Part shown: positions 53,799 through 61,714 of the stretch, one piece after another
How positions within the stretch are numbered: the stretch's first letter is position 1
Layout: every line of letters begins with the position of its first letter
DNA from: Acidaminobacter sp.
GTDB taxonomy: Bacteria > Bacillota_A > Clostridia > Peptostreptococcales > Acidaminobacteraceae
Assembly (NCBI GenBank): GCA_009881125.1
Contig: WXFH01000001.1
Location: forward strand, 62,001-126,000
DNA length: 64,000 nt
Direction of reading: 5' to 3'
Notes under the pieces: model-generated
The model's input: the letters and a program-made list of their open reading frames with translations, nothing else
Told to the model about the DNA's origin: nothing
The model's database searches: none
Position numbers and translations under genes: made by a program

Positions 53799-53846
53799 AG
53801 TAATAGCTTATAACGAGCCGAAATACTTAGATGAGGAGGGTTTTTA

Positions 53847-54125
53847 GTGAACAAGGCTGAATTGGTAACAAGCATGGCAGAAAAGTCCGGTTTGACTAAA
53901 AAAGACGCTGAGGCTGCTTTAAACGCATTCATGAAGAGCGTCGAGGAAGCGCTTGCAAAAGACGATAAGGTACAGCTCGTCGGCTTTGGCACGTTTGACG
54001 TCAGAGAGCGTAAAGCAAGAAAAGGCAGAAACCCAAGAAATCCAGAAGAAGTGATTGCGATCCCAGCATCGAAGGCACCTGTATTTAAAGCCGGTAAAGC
54101 GCTTAAGGAATTAGTCAATCTGTAG
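53847..54125 (+). CDS. hup: HU-type DNA-binding protein
   Basis: A 92-residue HU homologue that bends and compacts DNA. The protein begins with two helices (NKAELVTSMAEKSGLTKKDAEAAL), followed by GFGTFDVRERKARKGRNPRN, the saddle and start of the beta arm, and ends KAGKALKELVN. It starts with GTG after GAGGAGG. It has its own promoter and a terminator directly after it, as expected for an abundant protein. Firm. Confidence 0.96.
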   Translation: MNKAELVTSMAEKSGLTKKDAEAALNAFMKSVEEALAKDDKVQLVGFGTFDVRERKARKGRNPRNPEEVIAIPASKAPVFKAGKALKELVNL

Positions 54126-54135
54126 TCACTATAAG

Positions 54136-54165
54136 AAAAAGCAGCTGGCAAGCTGCTTTTTTTTT
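54136..54165 (+). terminator. Terminator of hup
   Basis: AAGCAGCT/AGCTGCTT stem with GGCA loop and a nine-base T-run. Confidence 0.9.
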
Positions 54166-54193
54166 ACCACGAGCATGGAGGCACCTGGAGAAG

Positions 54194-54442
54194 ATGAGAA
54201 TCGACAAGTTTTTAAAGAACAGCCGCCTGATCAAGCGCCGCACCGTGGCCAAGGATGCGTGCGAACAAAGCCGCATTGAGATCAATGGCAAGCAAGTCAA
54301 GCCTAGCGCCAATGTCGCTGTAGGGGACAAGGTTACCTTGAGAATTGGTGAGAACTACATAACAGTTGAGGTCCTGGCGCTCACGGAGCATGTCACCAAG
54401 GATAGTGCCAAGGAAATGTACCGCATTTTAGATGAGAATTAG
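54194..54442 (+). CDS. rqcP: S4-domain ribosome-quality-control protein RqcP (YabO)
   Basis: An 82-residue S4 RNA-binding protein. MRIDKFLKNSRLIKRRTVAKDAC and IEINGKQVKPSANVAVGDKV are typical. In Bacillus subtilis RqcP works with RqcH to add alanine tails to nascent chains on stalled 50S subunits. It sits between hup and divIC. In sporulating relatives yabP and yabQ come between this gene and divIC; they are missing here. Confidence 0.92.
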   Translation: MRIDKFLKNSRLIKRRTVAKDACEQSRIEINGKQVKPSANVAVGDKVTLRIGENYITVEVLALTEHVTKDSAKEMYRILDEN

Positions 54443-54491
54443 TACATCGAATATAACCTCTTGAAACAGAGAATTGCAGGGGGGAGATCCC

Positions 54492-54785
54492 ATGAAGCCG
54501 GTCAAAAAAAAGAATCCGCTGCTCAGGCATAAATTCCTCGTCCTGTTCATCATTGCATTTTCGATCTACTTTGTCGTCACCGTCATCAATCAGGAGATCA
54601 GGCTAAGAGATCTCAAGGTTGAAGAGGTGCGGCTGAATCAGGAAATCGAGCGGCTTAGTGAAGAAAAAGAGAAACTTGAGCAGGACCTGAAAGCGTCACA
54701 AAGCCTGGATAATATAGAAAAAATTGCGAGATCAAAGTTGAAAATGGTTATGCCGAACGAGATTATCTATGTAATCCAGGAATAG
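54492..54785 (+). CDS. divIC: Septum formation initiator DivIC/FtsB family
   Basis: A 97-residue protein: basic cytoplasmic start, one membrane helix (about 14-34, FLVLFIIAFSIYFVVTVI), then an extracellular coiled coil (VEEVRLNQEIERLSEEKEKL) and a short tail IARSKLKMVMPNEIIYVI typical of the family. It works with DivIB and FtsL in the division complex. ATG 54492 follows GGGGGAG. Confident. Confidence 0.9.
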   Translation: MKPVKKKNPLLRHKFLVLFIIAFSIYFVVTVINQEIRLRDLKVEEVRLNQEIERLSEEKEKLEQDLKASQSLDNIEKIARSKLKMVMPNEIIYVIQE

Positions 54786-54828
54786 TAAGGGTCGTGAACA
54801 AAATTTACAAAATTCAGGACTGCCGAGG

Positions 54829-54857
54829 TTGACAGTCCGACTTGCTTTCACTATAAT
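54829..54857 (+). promoter_or_regulatory. Consensus sigma-A promoter of the S1-domain gene
   Basis: TTGACA (54829-54834), 17-base spacer, TATAAT (54852-54857): a perfect consensus promoter. Transcription would start near 54864. Confidence 0.85.
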
Positions 54858-54887
54858 TGGAAGGAACAAAACATTTAGGAGGAATGA

Positions 54888-55496
54888 TTGATTACTATGT
54901 CCGCTGTTGAAATCGGAAAAATCGTTGATGGGGTTGTCACCGGAATTACCAGCTTTGGAGCATTTATACAGCTTCCGGATGGAAAAACAGGACTGTGTCA
55001 CATCTCAGAAATTGCTGACAGTTACGTAAAGAATGTTTCTGATTTCCTGAAGGAATCACAACCGGTCAAGGTCAAGATCATCAATATTGATGAAAAAGGC
55101 AAGGTCAGTCTGTCTATTCGCCAGGCTATGCCTAAACCGGAAAACGCTCCGGCTGCTGCCCCAAGCCAAGGTTATCAGGGAAGACCACAAGGCGGCTCGC
55201 CAAGACCACATGGCAATGGGCCAAGACCACAGGGTAACGCGCCGAGATCACAGGGCTACGCGCCAAGATCTTCTGAATCAGGAAGAGATCAGCGTCCAGG
55301 TAATCGTCCTTCAAGTCCGGCACCATACTTTTCACCAAAACCACAGAACTTTAGGTCCGAGCGAACCAATTCGGGCGGTGGCTTTGAAGATATGCTGACG
55401 AGCTTTATGAAAGACTCGGATGACAAACTTAAAGGCATTAAAAAGAATGCCAAGTCGAGCCGCAGAGGCAACGGCTTTAGCACGAAAACAAAGTAA
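54888..55496 (+). CDS. S1-domain RNA-binding protein (YabR/general stress protein 13 type) with Gly/Pro/Arg-rich tail
   Basis: About 202 residues. The S1 domain covers about 5-80 (VDGVVTGITSFGAFIQLPDG, GLCHISEIAD, KVKIINIDEKGKVSLSIRQ). Then comes a disordered tail of about 120 residues with loosely repeated units (GSPRPHGNGPRPQGNAPRSQ...) and a basic end. S1 proteins of this group bind RNA or the ribosome. The start is either TTG 54888 (5 bases after GGAGG) or ATG 54897 (14 bases after). The consensus promoter suggests strong expression. Where Bacillus has spoIIE after yabR, this genome has a Ppx/GppA gene. Confidence 0.85.
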   Translation: MITMSAVEIGKIVDGVVTGITSFGAFIQLPDGKTGLCHISEIADSYVKNVSDFLKESQPVKVKIINIDEKGKVSLSIRQAMPKPENAPAAAPSQGYQGRPQGGSPRPHGNGPRPQGNAPRSQGYAPRSSESGRDQRPGNRPSSPAPYFSPKPQNFRSERTNSGGGFEDMLTSFMKDSDDKLKGIKKNAKSSRRGNGFSTKTK

Positions 55497-55502
55497 TGCA
55501 AT

Positions 55503-55530
55503 TCGCCGGCCTGGACCGGCGATTTTTTTT
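55503..55530 (+). terminator. Terminator of the S1-domain gene
   Basis: TCGCCGG/CCGGCGA stem with CCTGGA loop followed by T8. Confidence 0.85.
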
Positions 55531-55560
55531 ATCGTTGAATATGAGATGAGGTGGATCGGT

Positions 55561-56484
55561 GTGGAGAAAATCTCGGTCATTGATATGGGGAGCAATTCGA
55601 TCCGTCTGCTTATGGCAGAGTTGGAAGGCGGAAAATTGGTCGGTGCTGAGAAACTGCTCAGTATGACACGACTAGGAGCAGGCGTGGATCAGACCGGGCT
55701 GCTCAGGCAGATGTCCATGGATGAGACTATTGAAGCGGTCCGCGCGTTCAAAGCATTGGCCGATGGTCGCGGCTCCCGCTTATTGGGCGCCTTTGCAACA
55801 AGCGCGGTTCGCGAAGCGGGCAATGGTCATGCCTTTGCCAGACGTGTTGAGCTTGAGACGGACGTTCCCGTTGAAATTGTCAGCGGTGAAGAGGAGGCCG
55901 TACTGGGCTTCCAAGGGGTCTTAGCCGGCTTGACGCATCCCGGTCGGGTGCTGGTCATAGATATTGGCGGCGGAAGCGCAGAGCTCATTCTGGGGGATTC
56001 TGAGGGGATCGCCCACAAGGTGTCGCTTCCTCTCGGTGCTGTACGGATGACTGAGCGGTGGCTAAAAAGTGATCCGCCAACTATGTCAGAGGTGGACGCG
56101 CTTAGAGGTGACGCACTGGAACATCTGGATGCTTGGCGCGAGCTTGTAATCGGATATAGGCCTGAGTCAGCCGTGGGGATTGGGGGGACAGCAACAACGC
56201 TTGGCGCTATTGCGCTTGGCATGAAAGCTTATGACCGGGAACGCATTCAAGGCTTCGAACTCTCCGTTCGGGGGCTGGATGACTTGATCCTCAGACTCTC
56301 GGAAATGCCGCTTGAGGTGCGGCGCGAAGTGCCGGGACTACAGCCTAAGCGTGCGGATATCATTATTGCAGGGGCGCTGGTGCTGGAAACCATCTTAAAG
56401 ACATTTGACATGACGGGCTATGGGGTCAGTGACTATGACAACCTTGAAGGACTGCTGGTATCAAGGGGCTATCTGAATCTTTAA
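55561..56484 (+). CDS. Exopolyphosphatase / pppGpp phosphohydrolase family (Ppx/GppA)
   Basis: A 307-residue ASKHA-fold enzyme of the short Ppx/GppA type. SVIDMGSNSIRLLMAE is the first phosphate loop, TSAVREAGNGHAFARRVE and SGEEEAVLGFQGV include the catalytic Glu, VIDIGGGSAELIL is the second loop, and GIGGTATTLGAIALG follows. It degrades polyphosphate or pppGpp; sequence does not decide which. The start is GTG 55561 with GAGGTGG 6 bases upstream. It replaces spoIIE at this position of the conserved block. Confidence 0.88.
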   Translation: MEKISVIDMGSNSIRLLMAELEGGKLVGAEKLLSMTRLGAGVDQTGLLRQMSMDETIEAVRAFKALADGRGSRLLGAFATSAVREAGNGHAFARRVELETDVPVEIVSGEEEAVLGFQGVLAGLTHPGRVLVIDIGGGSAELILGDSEGIAHKVSLPLGAVRMTERWLKSDPPTMSEVDALRGDALEHLDAWRELVIGYRPESAVGIGGTATTLGAIALGMKAYDRERIQGFELSVRGLDDLILRLSEMPLEVRREVPGLQPKRADIIIAGALVLETILKTFDMTGYGVSDYDNLEGLLVSRGYLNL

Positions 56485-56564
56485 ACTAACAAATGATCAG
56501 TTTAAAAATGAGAAAGATAGAGACGGCAGCTTTGCAATGGGCTTTAAAATGGAAAAATACTGGC

Positions 56565-56596
56565 TTGACGTGATCTTTGGGATCGTGTAATATAAT
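56565..56596 (+). promoter_or_regulatory. Promoter of the tRNA pair
   Basis: TTGACG (56565-56570), 17 bases, TAATAT (56588-56593); a TATAAT overlaps at 56591-56596. It lies about 50 bases before the first tRNA. Confidence 0.65.
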
Positions 56597-56643
56597 GTAT
56601 GTGTTTACCAGGCACTGGGGAAGTGGCTTCAAATCCTGGCCTT

Positions 56644-56720
56644 GGCGGTGTAGCTTAGTTGGCTAGAGCGTCCGGTTCATACCCGGAAGGTCGGTGGTTC
56701 GAATCCGCCCACCGCTACCA
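56644..56720 (+). tRNA. tRNA-Met (CAT), elongator
   Basis: Cloverleaf of 77 bases including an encoded CCA. The acceptor pairs GGCGGTG with CACCGCT (a G-U first pair), the anticodon loop is TTCATAC on a TCCGG/CCGGA stem with CAT at 56678-56680, and the T arm is GGTGG-TTCGAAT-CCGCC. It lacks the three G-C pairs and the 1-72 mismatch of initiator tRNA, and closely resembles Firmicute elongator tRNA-Met. A lysidine tRNA-Ile is a less likely alternative. Confidence 0.93.
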
Positions 56721-56742
56721 TTTTTTTGATTTCTTTGGTCAT

Positions 56743-56818
56743 GCCGGCATAGCTCAATTGGTAGAGCAGCTGAATCGTAATCAGCAGGTCGCGGGTTCGA
56801 GTCCCATTGCCGGCTCCA
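56743..56818 (+). tRNA. tRNA-Thr (CGT)
   Basis: Cloverleaf of 76 bases with encoded CCA. The acceptor GCCGGCA pairs fully with TGCCGGC, and the anticodon stem GCTGA/TCAGC carries ATCGTAA with CGT at 56776-56778. The T stem is GCGGG against CCCAT, which contains one C-A mismatch and one G-U pair. Confidence 0.93.
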
Positions 56819-56837
56819 CTTCAAACCATTGGAAATG

Positions 56838-56873
56838 CCAGATTCTTGCGAGTTGAGAATCTGGTGTTTTTTC
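56838..56873 (+). terminator. Terminator of the tRNA operon
   Basis: CCAGATTCT/AGAATCTGG stem followed by TGTTTTTT. Beyond it, 56886-56906 has a tandem TTGTCTCCAG; no gene is seen up to 57060. Confidence 0.8.
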
Positions 56874-57060
56874 GTTTTTTGGCGTTTGTCTCCAGGTTGT
56901 CTCCAGTTCGCAAGCAGCTACATTAATGACCGGTTCTGCCACCTGAATAACATCTGCCTTGACCAAACAGGAATTTTCATTCAAAATTGAAGTATGAATA
57001 GTCGGAATTGTGCGACTGTCAAAACAACGTCAGTGTGTTGGAGAAAGGAAACTGTGTGAG

Positions 57061-59154
57061 ATGAAAGAGGTCGCAGTCATTGCGTTTGAGCAGAGCTATG
57101 CGGATTTCATTAAAGCGTGCCTTGAAGTGTATCTTGGGAATCAGGCGAAATTTAATGCCTACTCGGCAAGAGAGATTGATCGCATGGACTATATCCGCGA
57201 AAAATACATTGCAATCTCAGGCTTCACGGTTTTTAAGAAAGTCTACGAGAAGATAAGAGAGTCCTCTGTGCTTCAAGCACTGCGGTTTACTTTGAGCAGA
57301 GAACAGATTGATATGCTTAAGGATCTGCCGGCAAGTGAAAAAATACTCTTGGTCAATATCGACTATAGAAAGTGTATGGAGGTCATTACCCAGATCTATG
57401 AAGCCGGATATAAAAATCTCGATTTGGTCCCCTACTATGGGGATGAAGATACGAGAGATAAAAGCATTGTGATTGCTATAACACCGAATGAGATGCAAAT
57501 GATGCCGCCAGGCATGGAACGAGTCATAAATTTTGGGGAACGTGTACTGGATATCGAAAGTGTGATTGAACTCGCTGAAAAGATGGAAATTGACGGTATT
57601 TTCAATTCTGATGAAGCCAGAAAAGCAAAAAATGATGTCGTACTGACTTCCGGAGGTATTGCCAAACTGCTGGGGGAAAACGAGAACCTTCTGGATCAGA
57701 TCAAAGCACTGATAGAACTAATGGAGGATGGCATCATTCTCACGGATCTGACGAGCCAAATCTACCTGGCAAATCAGAAAGCGAAAAACATGCTCAAAAA
57801 CAAATCCGGAATTATAGAAGGATTTGCCATAGCGGATATTCTTCCTGAACTGAAGCTGGGTGATGACATCATGCCGCAAAAGACCACTGAAAAAATCGTC
57901 GCTATTGACGGTGTGAATCTGGTTATCAAGGTTTCGACGATTTATTCGGACAAATTGAAGCGGGGAAATATTATTACTCTGAGGAATTTCGAAGAGCTGG
58001 AGGACAGACAGCATTCAATCCGCTCAAGAATCTCAGGGAGTCGTCATGAGGCGAAATATGTTTTTAGCGACATCAAAGGAGAAAGTGCCAAAATCAAAGC
58101 ATGCATAGAAAGCGCAAAGCGTATAGCCAGATCCGACGCTGCGGTGCTGATCACAGGGGAAAGCGGTACCGGCAAAGAAGTCTTTGCCCAGAGCATCCAT
58201 AATGCCTCACATAGAAGCAAGTATAGCTTTGTGGCGCTGAACTGCTCTGCAATCCCTGAAAATCTGCTGGAAAGTGAAATGTTCGGATATGATGAGGGCG
58301 CCTTTACAGGGGCAAAGAAAGGCGGAAAAGCGGGACTGTTTGAAATTGCGCATAAGGGCACAATTTTTCTGGATGAAATTGGAGAAATGCCTATGGCGCT
58401 GCAAAGTAAACTGCTCCGTGTCTTAGAAGAGAAAAAAGTCGCCAGGATTGGATCAATTAAGTTGATTGACGTGGATACACGTGTAATCGCAGCTACCAAT
58501 AGAAATCTTAAGGAAATGATCCAAGACAAAAAGATGAGGGAAGACCTATACTACCGACTGAACGTATTACCCTTGGAAACGCCTGGTTTGAGAGAACGAA
58601 AAGAGGACATTCCGGTATTGCTGGATCATTTTATGAAAGCAATGTGCGGAAAATGGACGTATTCACCTAAGGCAATGGAGTTGCTTTGCGATTACGATTG
58701 GCCGGGTAATGTACGTGAGCTTCGCAACGCCTCGGAATTTTTGTGCAGCCAAGATAAGACTTATATCGACACTGACGATTTGCCTGACTATATCACATTG
58801 AAAAAGGAAGCTTCAGAAGTCAATTACTCAGTCAAACCGGTTGTCGAGAAGCACCAAAACAACATGTTGTTCCTCCTGAGAGAAGGAAAGAAATTTGAAA
58901 TGTTTGAAGGGATATTAACTGTACTTAGCACTGAACAGGATAAGCGCCAGAAGTGGGGGCGAATCAAGCTGGAGGAAATTCTGACCCAGCATGGTTATGA
59001 CTTTACGGAAACTGAAATCCGAAACGGCTTGAGAATCTTGAGCGAAATGGGGTACATAAAGTCTGCGAAGGGCAGAGGCGGCAGCCGGATCACGCTGGCC
59101 GGCGTTGACTTGCTGAAGGATATTGGAACCCTGAAGTCTGCATCAAGAATCTGA
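57061..59154 (+). CDS. Sigma-54-dependent transcriptional activator
   Basis: A 697-residue enhancer-binding protein. Residues 1-205 resemble the PrpR_N-type sensor region (MKEVAVIAFEQSYADFI, SGFTVFKKVYE, TSGGIAKLLGENENL). A PAS-like domain follows (about 211-310, MEDGIILTDLTSQIYLANQK). The AAA+ domain has Walker A GESGTGKE (366-373), the sigma-54 contact loop GAFTGA (413-418) and Walker B IFLDEIGE. The C terminus (600-697) is not the usual Fis helix-turn-helix but looks like a winged helix (WGRIKLEEILTQHGYDFTETEI...GYIKSAKGRGGSRITL). The start is ATG 57061 after AAAGGAAA. It should activate the -24/-12 promoter at 61715. Class certain; ligand unknown. Confidence 0.9.
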   Translation: MKEVAVIAFEQSYADFIKACLEVYLGNQAKFNAYSAREIDRMDYIREKYIAISGFTVFKKVYEKIRESSVLQALRFTLSREQIDMLKDLPASEKILLVNIDYRKCMEVITQIYEAGYKNLDLVPYYGDEDTRDKSIVIAITPNEMQMMPPGMERVINFGERVLDIESVIELAEKMEIDGIFNSDEARKAKNDVVLTSGGIAKLLGENENLLDQIKALIELMEDGIILTDLTSQIYLANQKAKNMLKNKSGIIEGFAIADILPELKLGDDIMPQKTTEKIVAIDGVNLVIKVSTIYSDKLKRGNIITLRNFEELEDRQHSIRSRISGSRHEAKYVFSDIKGESAKIKACIESAKRIARSDAAVLITGESGTGKEVFAQSIHNASHRSKYSFVALNCSAIPENLLESEMFGYDEGAFTGAKKGGKAGLFEIAHKGTIFLDEIGEMPMALQSKLLRVLEEKKVARIGSIKLIDVDTRVIAATNRNLKEMIQDKKMREDLYYRLNVLPLETPGLRERKEDIPVLLDHFMKAMCGKWTYSPKAMELLCDYDWPGNVRELRNASEFLCSQDKTYIDTDDLPDYITLKKEASEVNYSVKPVVEKHQNNMLFLLREGKKFEMFEGILTVLSTEQDKRQKWGRIKLEEILTQHGYDFTETEIRNGLRILSEMGYIKSAKGRGGSRITLAGVDLLKDIGTLKSASRI

Positions 59155-59187
59155 ATAAGAGGCGCTATTATTTAATCAATCAACGCA

Positions 59188-59220
59188 TAAAAGCGCGTCC
59201 CTCCCGGGAACGCGCTTTTA
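59188..59220. terminator. Bidirectional terminator
   Basis: TAAAAGCGCGT/ACGCGCTTTTA around CCCTCCCGGGA, followed on both sides by A/T-rich runs. It separates the activator from the convergent aminotransferase. Confidence 0.85.
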
Positions 59221-59256
59221 TTTAATCGGGAATATTTTACTACGTGCACGAAAGCA

Positions 59257-60387
59257 TTATGCTTCTGTGTGATCATACTTTCTGAGATATCTGCCGAAGG
59301 CTTCCAGACCTGCTCTCAAATCCTTTGGATCGAAGGCGTACCCGATTCTTAAACATCTGCCCATGTCGAAGCAATCCCCGGGCGTCAGCATGACGCCCTC
59401 CTTTGCCATAAGGTCGTGGCACAGTTCTGTGGAGGAGAGATCCATGTCGTAGTAAAGCAGTGCGGTCGTACCGGCTTTTGGCCGTACATAGTCGATGTGC
59501 GGTTCGTTGGAGATCCATTCATCGAGAATTTCCAAATTCTCCTTAAGGATAGCTCTGCTTCTTGCGATAATTTTATCTTTGTGTTCCAGGGCGAAAGCCC
59601 CAATTATCTCGTCAATTTTTCCGCAGCTGATCATATTATAGTGACGAATGTCATAGGCAGCCTCAATGAGCTCTTTCGGCGCGACGAGCCATCCCAGTCT
59701 TAGACCAGCCAGTGAGAAGACCTTGGACATACTGCCGGTACTGATGCCCTTCTCATAAAGATCCACAACAGAAGGGGCATACTCGTCGTCATGATTCAGA
59801 TGTCGGTAGACTTCGTCGCATAATAGCCAGGCATCCTGTTCTCTGGCGATTTTCACGATCTGTTGCATTGTCTCAGGATCTATCAGGGCTCCTGTCGGAT
59901 TGTTGGGATTGTTGAAACAAATCAGTTTTGTTTCCGGTGTCACCGTTTCCCTAAGCTCGTTCAAATCAGGCTGAAATCCTTTGTTTCTTTGGAGCCAAAC
60001 TGTTTTGACATTCGCGCCAAGGCTTTCGGGAATACTGGTGTGCTGCTGGTAGGTCGGAACGATGACGACGACCTCATCTCCTGGATTGACCAGGGTGTAC
60101 AGGGCGAGGAAATTCGCGCCAATAGCGCCATTAGTGCTGAGGATTTGGTCGGGTTCCACATTTTTATACAGACTGGCTACACCTTCTCTGAACTTGTGAC
60201 TTCCCGGGATTTCGCCATAGGTCATGCGTTCATTAAAAATCAGACTGTCCAGCGTACCCGGCTCACCGACAAGCTGCTCCAGATCTCTCAGCGACATGGA
60301 GTCGACACAAGTTTCCGCGATATTGTATTTGCATGTCGTCTCGTAGAGATCCATCCATCTTTCTACGCCAAAAGGTTTAATGTTCAA
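59257..60387 (-). CDS. PLP-dependent aminotransferase, class I/II
   Basis: A 376-residue fold-type I enzyme. STNGAIGANFLALYTLVNPG is the phosphate-loop region, CFNNPNNPTGALID holds the conserved Asn, LLCDEVYRHLNHDD the Asp/Tyr, and STGSMSKVFSLAGLRLGW the PLP lysine. Closest in type to the aminotransferases annotated as capreomycidine-synthase-like or AspB-like. The start is TTG 60387, 7 bases after AAGGAGG; the longer frame would enclose that site. It follows the cyclodeaminase-like gene by 40 bases, so the two are one unit read away from the divergent dehydrogenase. Substrate unknown. Confidence 0.85.
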   Translation of the reverse strand: MNIKPFGVERWMDLYETTCKYNIAETCVDSMSLRDLEQLVGEPGTLDSLIFNERMTYGEIPGSHKFREGVASLYKNVEPDQILSTNGAIGANFLALYTLVNPGDEVVVIVPTYQQHTSIPESLGANVKTVWLQRNKGFQPDLNELRETVTPETKLICFNNPNNPTGALIDPETMQQIVKIAREQDAWLLCDEVYRHLNHDDEYAPSVVDLYEKGISTGSMSKVFSLAGLRLGWLVAPKELIEAAYDIRHYNMISCGKIDEIIGAFALEHKDKIIARSRAILKENLEILDEWISNEPHIDYVRPKAGTTALLYYDMDLSSTELCHDLMAKEGVMLTPGDCFDMGRCLRIGYAFDPKDLRAGLEAFGRYLRKYDHTEA

Positions 60388-60427
60388 AGTTTTTCCTCCT
60401 TGATCCAATTAAATTTGCTGGTATTCG

Positions 60428-61471
60428 CTAGAAAGCCACGCGAGTACCAATAGTTGGAGTCTGCTCGCCAGCGGCAGCGTTTTCAAGCGCCAGAGCGCCG
60501 GTGGCAAGGTCCTGAAGACCAATACCGGTGGAGTCGAACACAGTGATGTCCGATTCGCTCGTTCGCCCATGAATCCGTCCGGTTATAAGATCGCCAATCT
60601 CGCCCAGTATCTCATCACTGGAAAGAATTCTCCGATGGATTGCCGTCTCAACTTCCCCAACCGCCATAGCCTGTGTCAGATCATCCACAACAACTTTCGC
60701 GATGCCCATGATGTTCTCGTCAATTTCTTGTTTGCCGGGCATATCCGAACCCATGCAGCTGAAATGCGTGCCTGGCTTGACCCAATCTTTCATGATAAGC
60801 GGCAGCCTTGAAGGCGTCGCAGTGATGATGATATCACTTTCCTTTACTGCAGCCTCTAGATTGAGCGCCGGTTCCAGTATGATGCCGCGGCCTTTGAGGA
60901 TGGCGGCTGTTTTGCCTTGGTATTCGGCGCCTTTCAGCTCAAAGGATTCGCAGAATTGAGCAGCATGTTCCGGGTTCAAGGGACTGTGAACGAGGATGCG
61001 CTTGATCGAATCGGAAATTGCGATGGCTGCCGTGATCTGATAAGCCGCCTGATGCCCTGTGCCAACCATCAGCAAGGTTTCGGAATTCTCTCTGGCGAGA
61101 TATTTAATGCCTATGGCACCTGCCGCGCCTGTACGCATGCCGGTCACATGCTCTCCGTTGATCAAGCCGAGCGGTTTGCCGGTGGAAAGGTCAAAGAGCA
61201 ATATGGCGCCGGTCAGAGCGGGAAGCCCTTTTGGGGGATTGTCGCCAAACCAGCTGACGAGTTTTAACCCATAGACCTGTTGTTCTCTGAGACAGCCGGA
61301 TTTGATGTCCATGTCTGCTTTGCCTGGCTCGAATTCGTAGAAAACCATGGGCCAAACTGCGGCGGTGTGGTTGGCTTTTTCCGTGTATACGCCTTCAATA
61401 CGGGAGATTACGTCCTTCATGGTGAGCAGCCGTTCGGTATCTTCGTGCGTTAGAACTTGGATTTCGTACAT
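60428..61471 (-). CDS. Ornithine cyclodeaminase / mu-crystallin family protein
   Basis: A 347-residue NAD(P)-binding protein. The N-terminal domain has MKDVISRIEGVY and the substrate-binding DIKSGCLREQQVYGLKLVSWF. GLINGEHVTGMRTGAAGAIGIKYLA and the Rossmann motif LLMVGTGHQAAYQI are hallmarks, with ITATPSRLPLI and GTHFSCMGSDMPGKQEID after it. Family members convert ornithine to proline and ammonia, or act as imine reductases, alanine or opine-type dehydrogenases; related sequences are also labelled tyramine oxidase subunit B. The start is ATG 61471, 6 bases after GGAGGG. It leads the minus-strand half of the sigma-54 locus. Confidence 0.85.
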   Translation of the reverse strand: MYEIQVLTHEDTERLLTMKDVISRIEGVYTEKANHTAAVWPMVFYEFEPGKADMDIKSGCLREQQVYGLKLVSWFGDNPPKGLPALTGAILLFDLSTGKPLGLINGEHVTGMRTGAAGAIGIKYLARENSETLLMVGTGHQAAYQITAAIAISDSIKRILVHSPLNPEHAAQFCESFELKGAEYQGKTAAILKGRGIILEPALNLEAAVKESDIIITATPSRLPLIMKDWVKPGTHFSCMGSDMPGKQEIDENIMGIAKVVVDDLTQAMAVGEVETAIHRRILSSDEILGEIGDLITGRIHGRTSESDITVFDSTGIGLQDLATGALALENAAAGEQTPTIGTRVAF

Positions 61472-61627
61472 CTTCATCCCTCCGGGTCACTATTTAAAAT
61501 CAGTGCAGCAAAAAAGAAGTGCCTCCATTTTCATTGCTCCATAGACGGTTAATATCATGCGTGTGCCACCTCATTTTTTATTTACCATAATTTTAAAGTT
61601 TTGTCCATTTCCTCGAAGAATTCACTA

Positions 61628-61656
61628 TTAAGCATAAATAGGCTTATTGGGCTTAA
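61628..61656. promoter_or_regulatory. Candidate upstream activator sites (TTAAGC / GCTTAA repeats)
   Basis: TTAAGC at 61628 and GCTTAA at 61651 are inverted, with GGCTTA between them, so TAAGC-N8-GCTTA forms one palindrome. The sites lie about 60-90 bases upstream of the -24 box, a usual distance for enhancer sites. Confidence 0.4.
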
Positions 61657-61714
61657 CAAAAGCCATATAAACCTAAAAAATACAAAAAACATCAAAAAAA
61701 CGCGTATTATTGTA

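Noticed and set aside
56659..56984. Frames running through the two tRNA genes on both strands
   Set aside because: Both are explained by the tRNA cloverleafs; such spurious frames over tRNAs are common.
57061..59154. Activator as a complete PrpR of propionate catabolism
   Set aside because: Only the N-terminal region is PrpR-like; there are no prp genes nearby, and the C-terminal domain differs.
61501..61527. Second sigma-54 promoter for the minus-strand pair
   Set aside because: On the minus strand GGCAC and TTGC are present, but the GG-to-GC spacing is 12 rather than 10 bases. The other TGGCAC at 61563 lacks a -12 GC.
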